Below, one piece after another: positions 17,514 to 25,962 of a DNA stretch of 64,000 bases. The DNA comes from Acidobacteriota bacterium (GTDB taxonomy: Bacteria; Acidobacteriota; Vicinamibacteria; Fen-336): the NCBI GenBank assembly GCA_011526565.1, contig WYBL01000011.1:47240-111239 (forward strand). Direction: 5' to 3'. How positions within the stretch are numbered: the first letter of the stretch is position 1; each line of letters begins with the position of its first letter. The notes under the pieces were generated by a model that made no database searches, was not told where the DNA came from, and saw only the letters and a list, made by a program, of their open reading frames with translations. The position numbers were made by a program, and so were the translations under genes.

Positions 17514-18638
17514 ATGGAGCCTGCCGCCTCGACCGCCGGTCGCCTGCCGCACCTGCTTCCGCCCGCGGCCTACCACGACCCGGCCTGGGCGCGGCGCGAG
17601 CACGAGCGGCTGCTGAAGCCGGGCTGGCACCTCGTCGCGACGGTGCCCGAGCTGTCGCAGCCCGGCGACTTCGTGACCGCGTCGCTGCCCGGCGGCGCCG
17701 TGCAGGTCCGCAACTTCGGCGGCGAGCTGGTGGCGCTCTCCAACGTTTGCAGCCACCGCCACTGCCTGCTGCGCGACGTCGAGCGCGGCCGCGACCCGCG
17801 CCTCGACTGCCCGTACCACGGGTGGGAGTTCGGCGCGGACGGGCGCACCCGCACGATCCCCGATCCGCGCAGCTTCGCGCCGTTCGACCGCGACCGCGAC
17901 GCGTTGCCCCGCTACCGGCTCGAGCGGCTGGGCCAGTTGCTGTTCGTCTGCTGCGACCCCGCCGCGCCTCCGCTCGCGACGCAGCTCGGACCGCTGGCGC
18001 AACGGGTCGAGGAGCGCTTCGGGACCGGGTGGCGGCTGACGCTGCGGAGCTCGTGGCCGCAGGCGGCCAACTGGAAGGCGGTCGTCGAGAACACCCTCGA
18101 GGCGTACCACGTGGCGAAGGTCCATCCCTGGACGCTCGGCTCGGCGCCGATGCCCGGCACCTTCGTCGAGGAGATCTCCGCGGGCCAGACCTCGTTCGCC
18201 ACGACCCACTTCGCCTCCCGTGACCGCGTGCAGCAGGCGCTGGTGCTTCTCGAGCGCGGGCTGCTGCGCGGCCTCGGGCGCGGCCAGGAGGCCCGCTACT
18301 GGCACCACCACGTGTTCCCGAACCTGCTGTTCGCCTTCACCGACACGCTGAGCCTCGCCACCTGCGTGACGCCCGGAGCGGGCCCGGGGGCGTCGCGGCT
18401 CGTCGCCCGGCAGTTCGCGCCCTCGCGGCCGGGGGCGGGACCGCTGGCGCTGGCGCTGCGGGCCTGGGGCTGGGGCGGGGCCCGCGTCACGGCCCGCATC
18501 CTGGACGAGGACCGGCGCCTGATGCCGGCGTTGCAGAAGGGACTGGAGGCGAGCCCCCACGCGGGCGTCCTCGGCGCGGGCGAGCAGCGCATTCACGCTT
18601 TCCAGCGACACGTGCTCGAGAGCGTCGGGCTCGAGTGA
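17514..18638 (+). CDS. Rieske non-heme iron oxygenase, large subunit
   Basis: A 374-residue protein. The N-terminal Rieske [2Fe-2S] domain (30-130) has C79-S-H81 and C99-P-Y-H102. The catalytic domain has the mononuclear iron ligands in NTLEAYHVAKVH (H199, H204), followed by a region rich in aromatic residues. This is the alpha-subunit plan of ring-hydroxylating oxygenases and of Rieske hydroxylases in natural-product pathways. No reductase or ferredoxin partner is in the window, so electrons must come from elsewhere. Its position inside the synthase operon suggests hydroxylation, desaturation or cyclisation of the acyl product. It overlaps the next gene by 4 bp (GTGA). Confidence 0.9.
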   Translation: MEPAASTAGRLPHLLPPAAYHDPAWARREHERLLKPGWHLVATVPELSQPGDFVTASLPGGAVQVRNFGGELVALSNVCSHRHCLLRDVERGRDPRLDCPYHGWEFGADGRTRTIPDPRSFAPFDRDRDALPRYRLERLGQLLFVCCDPAAPPLATQLGPLAQRVEERFGTGWRLTLRSSWPQAANWKAVVENTLEAYHVAKVHPWTLGSAPMPGTFVEEISAGQTSFATTHFASRDRVQQALVLLERGLLRGLGRGQEARYWHHHVFPNLLFAFTDTLSLATCVTPGAGPGASRLVARQFAPSRPGAGPLALALRAWGWGGARVTARILDEDRRLMPALQKGLEASPHAGVLGAGEQRIHAFQRHVLESVGLE

Positions 18639-19948
18639 ACGGCGCCTGGCCGCTGACGCCGCTCGAGCAACTCCTGGTCGAGGCGCAGGGCGGCGACCTG
18701 CACTTCTTTGCGCGCTTGCGTTTCGCCGGCCGCTTCGAGCGTGCCGCGTTCGAGGCCGCCGCGCGGTCGGTGCTCGAGCGCCATCCGCTCGCGGCCTCGA
18801 CCGTCGCACGGGTCGACGGGCGGGCCTGCTGGCGGCCCGGGCCGGCTCGAGCGCGACTGCGCTGGCTGGCGGAGGACGCTCCCGAGCCGGAGCTGGAGCC
18901 CGAGACCCCCGAGCGCGTGCCCGGGCTCGAGACGGTCGTGCGCGAAGGCCGCGACCGGACCGCGGTGACGGTCCGCATCCACCACGCCGTGTGCGACGGT
19001 CGCGGGGCCCTGCTCCTTCTGCGCGACTTCTTCGTGGCCTACGCCCGCGCGCTCGGCCGCGAGGCCGTGCCCGAACCGCTCGAGACGACGCGAATTGCCG
19101 CGCGCGGCCACCTGGGGCTGCGGCCCGCGCTGGCGCCGCTGCAACTCCTCGGGCTGGTCGGCGTGCGCCGCGCGCTCGGCCGCCGGCCGCTTCGACTCCC
19201 CGGGCAGGGGACTGCACCGGTCGATTCTCGCCCCGCGGCCACGCCGCCACGCGCGCTCGATCGCGGGAGCAGCGACGCCTACAGGCGGGCTGCGCGCCTC
19301 GCGGGCGTCAGCGAGAACGCCCAGCTCCTGCGCGACACCTTCGTCGCGCTCGGGCACTGGCTGCGCGCCCACGGCGAGGCGCCCGACGCCCGCCGCTGGT
19401 TGCGGCTGCTGGTGCCGTGCGACCTGCGCACGCTCGAGCACCGGTCGTTGCCCGCGGCGAACGTCCTCAGCCAGGTCTACGTGGATCGCCGGTTCCGCGC
19501 ACTGGAGGACCCGGCAGCGCTCCTGCGCGGGCTGCACGGGGAACTGGCGCTGATCCGCGGATGGCGGCTGGAGCTCGCGTTCCTGCTCGCGCTCGCGGTC
19601 GCGCGAGGCCTGCCGCCGCTGTGGCGCCTCCTCGTGCGGGCGCCGCGGGCGATCGCGCCCACGGCCCTGCACACGGCGCTGGGCCCGCTCCACGTCCCGC
19701 TCGCCCTGCGCGACGGGGAAGGGCGCTTCGCCGTCGGCGCCCTGGTGCTCCAGGAGCTCGACCTGCTGGGTCCGCTGCTGCCGCACGTGCCGGTGTCGTT
19801 GACGACCCATCGCTACGCGGGCCGGCTGACGACGAGCCTCCGCTACGACCCGGCGGTGCTGTCGAGCGACGCGGCTGCGGCCCTGCACGAAGCCCTCGAG
19901 GCGTGCCTGCTCGAGAGCGCGCGCCGTGCGGCGCCGGCTGGCCGATAA
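18635..19948 (+). CDS. Condensation-domain-like acyltransferase
   Basis: A 437-residue protein starts at GTG 18635. The motif HHAVCDGRG (H116, H117, D121) matches the HHxxxDG active site of NRPS condensation domains, PapA acyltransferases and wax-ester-synthase-like enzymes; the second His is the usual general base. The N-terminal PLTPLEQLLVEAQGGDLHF also looks like the opening of this family, and the length fits a stand-alone enzyme. It is followed after 8 bases by a free ACP and then a KS. A reasonable inference is that it moves an ACP-bound acyl group onto an alcohol or amine, releasing the product of a synthase without a thioesterase. The acceptor is unknown. Confidence 0.8.
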   Translation: MNGAWPLTPLEQLLVEAQGGDLHFFARLRFAGRFERAAFEAAARSVLERHPLAASTVARVDGRACWRPGPARARLRWLAEDAPEPELEPETPERVPGLETVVREGRDRTAVTVRIHHAVCDGRGALLLLRDFFVAYARALGREAVPEPLETTRIAARGHLGLRPALAPLQLLGLVGVRRALGRRPLRLPGQGTAPVDSRPAATPPRALDRGSSDAYRRAARLAGVSENAQLLRDTFVALGHWLRAHGEAPDARRWLRLLVPCDLRTLEHRSLPAANVLSQVYVDRRFRALEDPAALLRGLHGELALIRGWRLELAFLLALAVARGLPPLWRLLVRAPRAIAPTALHTALGPLHVPLALRDGEGRFAVGALVLQELDLLGPLLPHVPVSLTTHRYAGRLTTSLRYDPAVLSSDAAAALHEALEACLLESARRAAPAGR

Positions 19949-19949
19949 T
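19944..19949 (+). promoter_or_regulatory. -10-like GATAAT before the ACP gene
   Basis: GATAAT overlaps the stop of the acyltransferase gene and ends seven bases before GTG 19957. It is a good -10 match and could drive a leaderless ACP transcript, but no matching -35 is clear and the gene may simply be read from the operon. Confidence 0.3.
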
Positions 19950-19956
19950 CACGGCG

Positions 19957-20232
19957 GTGACCGGGACTTCGCCTGGCGACCGCAGCCGCACCCGGGTCGA
20001 GGAGGAAGTGCGCTCCGTGCTGGCCGAGGCCCTCGGGCTGGCGCCGGAGGAGATCGCGCCGGCGGCGCGGCTGCGAGCGCTCGGAGCCGAGAGCCTCGAC
20101 CTGCTGACGGCGCTGACCGAGCTGGAGGAGCGGCTCGACGGGGTCCGCCTGCCGACGGACGCGCTCTCCGCCGAGTCGACCGTCGACGACCTCGTCGAGG
20201 AGCTGTGGCGCGCCTGGCGCGCGCAGGCCTGA
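19957..20232 (+). CDS. Acyl carrier protein
   Basis: A 91-residue acidic protein with the phosphopantetheine attachment motif GAESLDLL, S46 being the carrier residue. Helices before and after (EEEVRSVLAEALGL, STVDDLVEELWRAW) match the ACP fold. The motif is AESLD, not the usual DSLD. It lies between the condensation-like acyltransferase and a FabF-type KS, so it probably carries a building block or the finished chain between them. GTG 19957 was chosen as the start because it leaves an 8-bp gap from the previous gene. No phosphopantetheinyl transferase is in the window. Confidence 0.85.
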   Translation: MTGTSPGDRSRTRVEEEVRSVLAEALGLAPEEIAPAARLRALGAESLDLLTALTELEERLDGVRLPTDALSAESTVDDLVEELWRAWRAQA

Positions 20233-20235
20233 CGG

Positions 20236-21594
20236 TTGCGCCGCGTCGTCGTCACCGGCCTCGGCGTCGTCAGCGGTCTGGGCAGCGACCTGGACACCTT
20301 CTGGCGTCGCTGCCTGGCGGGGGAGGCCGTCGTGACGCCGATCCCGGACCTCTGGGCCCGCTGCGAGCCGCGGTCCCGCCACCACGCTCCGCTCGGTCCG
20401 CTGCCCGACGATCCGGCGCTGGCGCCGCGACTCGAGCGCAAGCGGCTCGATCCCGTGGCCTGGATCGCGCTCCACGCGGCCGCGAGCGCGTTGCACGCTG
20501 CGGGCTTCGAGCTGGAAGCCGGGGAACCGCGCGGCGGGCCGCGACGCCTTCGTGGCGTCGACCGCGAGCGCGCAGGGAGCTTCGTCGGAACCGGGGTGGG
20601 CGGGCTGTCGAGCTGCCTGGCCAACGGCGCGGTCGCCCTGTTCGAGGCGCCGCGGGCGGCGCTGAGGGCGGCGGCCGCGGCGAGCACCGACGCGACGCTC
20701 GCCGCGCAGGTCGCGGCCGTCGCCGAGTCGGTCCCGATGCCACCGGCGTTCAGCCCGTTCACCGTGGCCCAGGTGATGCCGAGCGCGCCCGCCGCGGCAG
20801 TCTCGATCAAGTTCGGCCTGCACGGGCCGTCGCGCGCGGCGACCGCGGCCTGCGCCAGCGGCACGGTGGCGATCGGCGACGCGCTGCGCGTGGTGCGCTC
20901 GGGCGAGTGCGACCTCGCCCTGGCCGGCGGCTGCGAGTACCTGCACGACGATCACGGCAGCGCGTTCCGCGCCTTCGACGCCGCGGGCGCGCTGGCCCAC
21001 GGGCCCGACCCCGCGCGTCTCAACCGGCCGTTCGACGCGCAGCGCTCGGGCTTCCTGTTCGCGGACGGCGGCGCCGCGATGCTGGTGCTCGAGGCCGAGG
21101 ACCACGCGCGCGCGCGCGGCGCCCGCGTCCTCGCCGAGATCCGCGGCTACGGCGAGACCAGCGACGCGCACTCGATGATGGCGGTCGCTCCCGATCCGCG
21201 GCAGGCGCGGCGCGCGATCGAGGCCTGCCTGCACGACGCGGGGCTGGCACCGGGCGACGTCGACTACGTGAACGCGCACGGCACGGGCACGCTCGCCAAC
21301 GACGAAGCGGAAGCGGAACTGCTGCGCGCGCTGTTCGGCGCGCGGCCCTGGGTGAATTCGACCAAGGGCCTGCTGGGCCACACCCTGGGCGCCAGCGGCG
21401 CGCTCGAGGCCGCCGTCGCCGTGCTGAGCCTGCGCGACGGCACGACCCACCCGTGCGCGGGCCTCGAGCAGCCGATCGGAGGGTTGCGCTACGTGCGCGA
21501 GGAACGGCCGGCGGAGCTGCGCGCCGCCGTCTCGCCGTCGTTCGCCTTCGGAGGGCACAACGCCGTGCTCGCCTTCGCAGCACCCCGCGGCTGA
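20236..21594 (+). CDS. FabF-type beta-ketoacyl-ACP synthase
   Basis: A 452-residue enzyme starting at TTG 20236, three bases after the ACP stop; the start is set by the conserved opening RRVVVTGLGVVSGLG. The catalytic triad is C206 (TAACASG), H348 (NAHGTGT) and H382 (GHTLGASG), so it should be active in decarboxylative condensation. It is longer than E. coli FabF (413 residues) because of an insertion around residues 95-160 rich in Ala and Gly. Paired with the neighbouring ACP it may make a starter unit or extend the chain before or after the large synthase. Last gene of the plus-strand cluster. Confidence 0.9.
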   Translation: MRRVVVTGLGVVSGLGSDLDTFWRRCLAGEAVVTPIPDLWARCEPRSRHHAPLGPLPDDPALAPRLERKRLDPVAWIALHAAASALHAAGFELEAGEPRGGPRRLRGVDRERAGSFVGTGVGGLSSCLANGAVALFEAPRAALRAAAAASTDATLAAQVAAVAESVPMPPAFSPFTVAQVMPSAPAAAVSIKFGLHGPSRAATAACASGTVAIGDALRVVRSGECDLALAGGCEYLHDDHGSAFRAFDAAGALAHGPDPARLNRPFDAQRSGFLFADGGAAMLVLEAEDHARARGARVLAEIRGYGETSDAHSMMAVAPDPRQARRAIEACLHDAGLAPGDVDYVNAHGTGTLANDEAEAELLRALFGARPWVNSTKGLLGHTLGASGALEAAVAVLSLRDGTTHPCAGLEQPIGGLRYVREERPAELRAAVSPSFAFGGHNAVLAFAAPRG

Positions 21595-21608
21595 CCTGGA
21601 GAGCGTCG

Positions 21609-22139
21609 TCAGCCCGGCAGCAGCCCGCGCCGCTTGAGCTCGGCCATCGCCAGCGGGAACCACACCGTGTACCGCTCGGGTCGGAGCGCGAGGTCGGCCT
21701 CGAGTTCGGCCGGCGCGATCCACGCCCACTCGGCCACTTCGGCGGGATCGGCGGCCGGCGTTCCGTCGAAGCGCCCGAGCAGCACGTGGTCCAGCTCGTG
21801 TTCCGTCAGCCCGTGGGAGAACGGCGCGTGGTAGACGAAGGTGAACGCGGGCTCGAGCGCGCAGTCGAAGCCCATCTCTTCGCGCAGCCGGCGGTGGGCG
21901 GCGTCCGGCACCGCCTCCCCCGGCCGCGGATGCGAGCAGCAGGTGTTGGTCCACAACCCGCCCGAGTGGTACTTGGAAAGCGCCCGCCGCTGCAGCAGCA
22001 GCCGCCCCGAGGAGTCGAACACGAACACGGACAGCGCCCGGTGCAGCAGCGCCTTCTCGTGCGCCGCCAGCTTCTCCTCGGTCCCCAGCGCCCGGTCGTC
22101 CTCGTCCACGAGCACGACTCGTTCTTCGACGACACTCAT
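21609..22139 (-). CDS. idi: Isopentenyl-diphosphate delta-isomerase, type I
   Basis: A 176-residue Nudix-fold enzyme that interconverts isopentenyl and dimethylallyl diphosphate for isoprenoid synthesis in the cytoplasm. Key residues are visible: C67 in TNTCCSHP, H70, the acidic LREEMG block and the E113-H-E115 pair in LTEHELDHVLL. Length matches type I enzymes. ATG 22139 was chosen since it overlaps the preceding gene's stop (ATGA) and MSVVEERVVLVDEDD is a typical opening. It is convergent with the synthase cluster and only 14 bases from it, so it probably belongs to a different unit headed by the HEAT-repeat gene. Confidence 0.92.
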   Translation of the reverse strand: MSVVEERVVLVDEDDRALGTEEKLAAHEKALLHRALSVFVFDSSGRLLLQRRALSKYHSGGLWTNTCCSHPRPGEAVPDAAHRRLREEMGFDCALEPAFTFVYHAPFSHGLTEHELDHVLLGRFDGTPAADPAEVAEWAWIAPAELEADLALRPERYTVWFPLAMAELKRRGLLPG

Positions 22140-24205
22140 CGTTCGATCATAGGCTCGTCGCACGCCGCTGCAGCCGCGTTCCGGAGTGCGACCGCGAGCA
22201 GCGACAGGTTCCGGTCGGTGTCCGCGGGGCGACCGTCCAGGGGGTGAACTCCCGGCGCAGGGGGAGCGAGCGGCGGGGGAGCGCTCGGGGGACAAGAAGG
22301 CTCCATGCCGAGTTCCGTGATGCGCAGCAGGGCCGCCGCATGAGCCTCGGGGCCTGCGGCACTCTGGGGCCACGTCAGCGTGCCCGAGGCCAGCGCCAGG
22401 CCGTCAGGGCTCAGCCAGTCCCAAGCGAGCGTCGTCTGGGCCGTGCTGCCCCACCAGCCGCCACCCTGCACGAACGAGGCGGATTCCTCGCCGCCTTCCG
22501 GCTCGAGGCCCGCGGGCAGCGGGACGTACTCGGCCGTGAGCAGGGTCTGCTCGGCTTCGGCGGCCAACAGCATCATCCACGCGGCCTCGCGCACGTTCGA
22601 GACGTTCACGCGACCGATCTCCACGGCAGGCCGACGGGCCCGCTCGGTCGCCTCGAAGTCGACGCCGCCGCCCGGCAGGAGCTGGAGCGCCGAACAGCTT
22701 CGGGCGATCCACGCCGCACCGGTCGCGAGGTCGAAGGCCGCCAGGCCGTCGCAGAAATCGTAGTGGCCGCGCCGGCCCGTCACTACGAGCCAGCCGCGAT
22801 CGGGCGCACGAAAACGACCGAGTGGCAGCGCCCATTCCCATCGTCGGCGACTCGCCACGCACTCGGTCCAGGTCGCCCAGCCCAGAGAACCCTCGGCTCG
22901 CAGGTCGTCCTCGCAGCGTGCCGGGGAAGGCGCGGGTTCCCGGTCGAGGAACTGGGGTTCGAGCGCCGCGTGAGCCGCGAAGGCCTGCCGGGCGCGCTCG
23001 ACCCAGCCCGCCGTCTCGCGCCCGCACGTGTCGTCCGCTGCCGGGCAGAGCAGCGGCGCCAGCGCATCCCTCGCCGAGGTCTCCAGCAAGAGCACGCGGC
23101 GTGGGGTCGGAGGGAACACCACTCGTTCGCGCAGCGATCCGGCGGAGCCGCCCAGCGGAGGATCGAGTTGAGCTTCGAGCCACCGGCGGCCCCCGGCGTG
23201 CCACCAATCGCGCAGGGCGAGCGGATGGGAGAACTCGAGCACCGGGGCGAGCGTGGTGGCGGCCCGGTAGCATCGAGAAGCGAGGAGGGCCCGCACCCCG
23301 GCTGTCGCGGCTGGCAGGTCGCCGGTCTCGATGCTCGCCTGGAGGGCGTCCAGGGCCTGCCTCGCGCGCTCGGCCTCCGCTGTCCCCGGGGTTCGACAGC
23401 GCTGGCGAGCCCGGGCCTCGGCACGGCGGCCCTTCTCGGCGGCGGCCCCGCCGAGGTCGATCATGGCCCGCGCGACGGCTTCGTCGAGGTCCGCAGCCTG
23501 GCTTGCCGCCAGGAGTTCCAGCCGGGCGGCGATCGGTTCGTCGGCCACATGGCCCAGGGCCCGGATGGCCGCGCGCCTGAGGGCAGAGATGTTTCGTTCG
23601 CCCTGGGCGATCTCGAGCAGCTCGGGGATCGCTGCCTGCGCGGGCGCTCCGATCTCGCCGAGGACCTGGCCGGCGACGAGGAGCACCCGTTCGTCGCAGC
23701 TTTCCGCACACCGAAAGAGACCGAGCAGGTCCGGGACGACGGCCGCACCGAGAAGCCTGAGGGCCCAGGTCAGTTGGGTTGCGGCCTGCGGCTCGCGTCG
23801 CAGTTCGGACACGAGGAACGAGATCGCCCGCGGCGTGCCGATCCGCGCGATCGCCGGAGGAATCCACTCGTCGCCTCGCTGACGCGAAGCGATCAACGCG
23901 TCCAGGTGCTCCTCTCGAACGGCGGCGTCGCGCAGGGTGTACGACGCCAGGTGGCGCACGGCCTCGCTCGGGTGGTCGAGTAGCGGCAGCAGCGGGGGGA
24001 CCGCTGCTTCTCCGAACGCGAGCACCGCCCGAGAAGCTTCCTGTTCCGAGTCGCTGATGCCCGGGCCCGGAAGTGCGGCGCCAATCAACGCGCGCACGCA
24101 CCCCTCGAGGTCGACACAGTCCGCCGGCCGAGCCCCGGCCTCGACTCCCGTGACGGCCAGGACGAGGCCCAGGGCCCAGCGCCGTCCCCTCTGCAGCAGG
24201 GCCAT
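22136..24205 (-). CDS. Secreted HEAT-repeat protein
   Basis: A 689-residue protein from ATG 24205, which follows a purine-rich GGGGTGGAGC. Residues 1-26 form a signal peptide (MALLQRGRRWALGLVLAVTG). Residues ~50-270 contain several HEAT/PBS-lyase-like helical repeats (VPPLLPLLDHPSEAVRHLA, AIPELLEIAQGERNISALRR). The remainder is a cysteine-containing domain I do not recognise, with CEDDLRAEGSLGWATWTEC and a Trp-rich segment (QGGGWWGST). HEAT repeats usually bind protein partners; here probably in the periplasm. It is translationally coupled to idi by an ATGA overlap, though no functional link is evident. Confidence 0.65.
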   Translation of the reverse strand: MALLQRGRRWALGLVLAVTGVEAGARPADCVDLEGCVRALIGAALPGPGISDSEQEASRAVLAFGEAAVPPLLPLLDHPSEAVRHLASYTLRDAAVREEHLDALIASRQRGDEWIPPAIARIGTPRAISFLVSELRREPQAATQLTWALRLLGAAVVPDLLGLFRCAESCDERVLLVAGQVLGEIGAPAQAAIPELLEIAQGERNISALRRAAIRALGHVADEPIAARLELLAASQAADLDEAVARAMIDLGGAAAEKGRRAEARARQRCRTPGTAEAERARQALDALQASIETGDLPAATAGVRALLASRCYRAATTLAPVLEFSHPLALRDWWHAGGRRWLEAQLDPPLGGSAGSLRERVVFPPTPRRVLLLETSARDALAPLLCPAADDTCGRETAGWVERARQAFAAHAALEPQFLDREPAPSPARCEDDLRAEGSLGWATWTECVASRRRWEWALPLGRFRAPDRGWLVVTGRRGHYDFCDGLAAFDLATGAAWIARSCSALQLLPGGGVDFEATERARRPAVEIGRVNVSNVREAAWMMLLAAEAEQTLLTAEYVPLPAGLEPEGGEESASFVQGGGWWGSTAQTTLAWDWLSPDGLALASGTLTWPQSAAGPEAHAAALLRITELGMEPSCPPSAPPPLAPPAPGVHPLDGRPADTDRNLSLLAVALRNAAAAACDEPMIER

Positions 24206-24272
24206 GCTCCACCCCTTTCCGGGCTTTGACACCCCTGTCCGGCACGTCGTTCCCCTCGCGGCCTTGCGGCCC

Positions 24273-24328
24273 GCGCCGCCGCCGAGTCGCGGTTGCGGCT
24301 GGAGCCGCGGACGAGCGAAGCAAGTCCG
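24273..24328. repeat. 56-bp direct repeat, copy 1
   Basis: The copy runs from GCGCCGCCGCCGAGTCGCGG to GAAGCAAGTCCG and is identical to 24417-24472. The 88 bases between copies are unrelated except for short GC-rich motifs. Confidence 0.85.
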
Positions 24329-24416
24329 TTTGCGGCGCGCCGCCCGCCCGGGACAGGACCAGCCGAGGGTCATGGGAAGCGGGGCACGCCGCTCGCCGCC
24401 GTCGCGCCTTTGGGGC

Positions 24417-24472
24417 GCGCCGCCGCCGAGTCGCGGTTGCGGCTGGAGCCGCGGACGAGCGAAGCAAGTCCG
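24417..24472. repeat. 56-bp direct repeat, copy 2
   Basis: An exact second copy of 24273-24328. Two copies only, with no regular spacer, so this is not a CRISPR array; more likely a dispersed intergenic element duplicated next to the tRNA genes. Confidence 0.85.
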
Positions 24473-24583
24473 CCACGAGAGCGGCCCGCGGTGGACGGGA
24501 CTTGCCGCCGAGCGCGCGCGCGAAGCGCGCGGGCGAGCCGCCGAGTCACGTCCACCCCAACAGAAGCGAGCGCAGCGAGCGAA

Positions 24584-24660
<77 letters not shown>

Positions 24661-24708
24661 GCTGGTGGTGTGGACGTTGAATTGTGGGAGCCGCGATCCT
24701 GGGGCCGG

Positions 24709-24783
24709 TGGTGGGCGGTACAGGATTCGAACCTGTGGCCACCGGCTTGTAAGACCGATGCTCTACCGCTGAGCTAACCGCCC
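24709..24783 (-). tRNA. tRNA-Val (TAC)
   Basis: Acceptor GGGCGGT pairs with ACCGCCC, D-arm TAGCTCAGCGGTAGAGC, anticodon loop CTTACAA with TAC at 24749-24751, T-arm GGTTCGAATCC, discriminator A and encoded CCA (24709-24711). It lies 48 bases upstream of tRNA-Asp on the same strand, so the two are probably cotranscribed. Confidence 0.96.
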
Positions 24784-24847
24784 CGCGGGACGAAGGCGGA
24801 GAGTATCGGAGCGCCGCCCCGCTGTCAAACGACGGCGCGTCCCGGGC

Positions 24848-24853
24848 CATAAT
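24848..24853 (+). promoter_or_regulatory. -10-like CATAAT before the esterase ATG
   Basis: CATAAT ends six bases before ATG 24860, and no Shine-Dalgarno sequence is present, which suggests a leaderless message. A -35 is not clear. Confidence 0.35.
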
Positions 24854-24859
24854 CCCGGG

Positions 24860-25903
24860 ATGCGCCTCCGACCGCTGCTGCACGCCTTCGCCCTGCTCGC
24901 CCTCGTCGCCGCGCCGGCCGCTGCCCAGGGCTGGGAGACGATCACGCCCGGCGGCGAGACCGTCTGCGCCGACGGCTCGCCGTGGAAGTTCTTCGTCCAC
25001 CGCGGCGACCCGGAGAAGCTGCTGATCGAGTTCGAGGGTGGCGGCGCCTGCTGGAGCGGCTCGACCTGCGAGCTCGACATCTACACCCGGCGGGTGACCG
25101 TCGATCCCGAGCTGGCGCGGCAGCAGGGGCTGCTGGTCGGCATCTACGACCGCAACAACCCGGAGAACCCGTTCCGCGACTGGACCCACGTCTACGTGCC
25201 GTACTGCACGGGCGACCTCCACTGGGGCAACGCGGCCACCACCCACGTCGGCACCGCCGGGCCGTTCGTCGTGCAGCACAAGGGCGCGGTCAACGCCGCC
25301 ACTGCGCTGCAGTGGACCGCCGAGAACGTCGCCGCTCCCGGCCAGGTCTTCGTGGCCGGCTGCTCGGCTGGCGGCTACGGGGCGATCTTCTGGGCGCCGC
25401 GCATCGCCGCGCAGTGGCCGGCGGCCCGGCTCGCGCACCTCTCGGACTCCGCGGCGGGCGTGGTGGCGCCGGGGCTGTTCGCCACGCTGTTGCCGGCCTG
25501 GAACGCCGCCGCCGCCTGGCCCGGCTTCGTCACCGGCCTCGACCTCGCCGGTCTCGACCCGGCGGCCATCAGCCTGCCGCAGATGTACGACGCGATCCTC
25601 GCGTACAACCCCGGAGGCGGCTTCGCGCAGTTCAACACCGCGTTCGACGCGACCCAGATCTTCTTCTACGGCATCTCCAAGAACGAGGTGCTGCTGACCG
25701 ACGCGACGACCTGGTCGCAGCAGATGCAGGCGAACCTCGCGCGGATCGAGGCCAACCCCAACTTCTCGTCGTACCTCGCGCCGGGCACCGAGCACTGCGT
25801 GATCAACCGCGGGGAGTTCTACACGACGACGGTGGGCGATCGCCGGCTGGTCGACTTCGTGCGCGAGCTGGCCGAGACGGGCAGCGCGGGCCGCGTCCGA
25901 TAG
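24860..25903 (+). CDS. Secreted pectinacetylesterase/Notum-family carboxylesterase
   Basis: A 347-residue protein with a signal peptide (1-22, ending AAAQ). The family pattern is clear: LLIEFEGGGACWSGSTC with its disulfide-prone cysteines, VPYCTGDLHWGN, the nucleophile elbow GCSAGGYG with S169, a later SDSAAG, and PGTEHCV carrying the probable catalytic His. Pectinacetylesterases remove acetyl groups from pectin, and animal Notum removes a fatty acyl group from Wnt, so the fold alone does not fix the substrate. The protein is probably periplasmic or secreted. No pectin-degradation genes are nearby. It precedes the tricorn-like protease by 59 bases. Confidence 0.85.
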   Translation: MRLRPLLHAFALLALVAAPAAAQGWETITPGGETVCADGSPWKFFVHRGDPEKLLIEFEGGGACWSGSTCELDIYTRRVTVDPELARQQGLLVGIYDRNNPENPFRDWTHVYVPYCTGDLHWGNAATTHVGTAGPFVVQHKGAVNAATALQWTAENVAAPGQVFVAGCSAGGYGAIFWAPRIAAQWPAARLAHLSDSAAGVVAPGLFATLLPAWNAAAAWPGFVTGLDLAGLDPAAISLPQMYDAILAYNPGGGFAQFNTAFDATQIFFYGISKNEVLLTDATTWSQQMQANLARIEANPNFSSYLAPGTEHCVINRGEFYTTTVGDRRLVDFVRELAETGSAGRVR

Positions 25904-25962
25904 CGCGGCTGGCCGAAGCCCCTCGGGCGCGGTAGCCTGCCGGTCCGTCACGAGGAGGACCG

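Larger units (their letters stand above)
24206..24583 (-). other. Non-coding spacer with repeats between tRNA-Asp and the HEAT gene
   Basis: A 378-base stretch with no convincing gene. It holds two exact copies of a 56-bp direct repeat, other low-complexity GC runs (GAGCGAAGCAAG, GCGAGCGCAGCGAGCGAA) and, at 24550-24558, GTCCACCCC. The last is the reverse complement of the tRNA-Asp 3' acceptor region at 24588-24596 and could be a tRNA fragment or one arm of a post-tRNA hairpin. Confidence 0.6.

Noticed and set aside
5933..21594. Reading the cluster as a standard PUFA (EPA/DHA) synthase
   Set aside because: There is a single ACP and not a tandem row, no PfaB/PfaD partner, and a reductase in front; only the general domain style is shared.
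24273..24472. Possible CRISPR array
   Set aside because: Only two copies, 56 bp long, with a single 88-base spacer and no cas genes.
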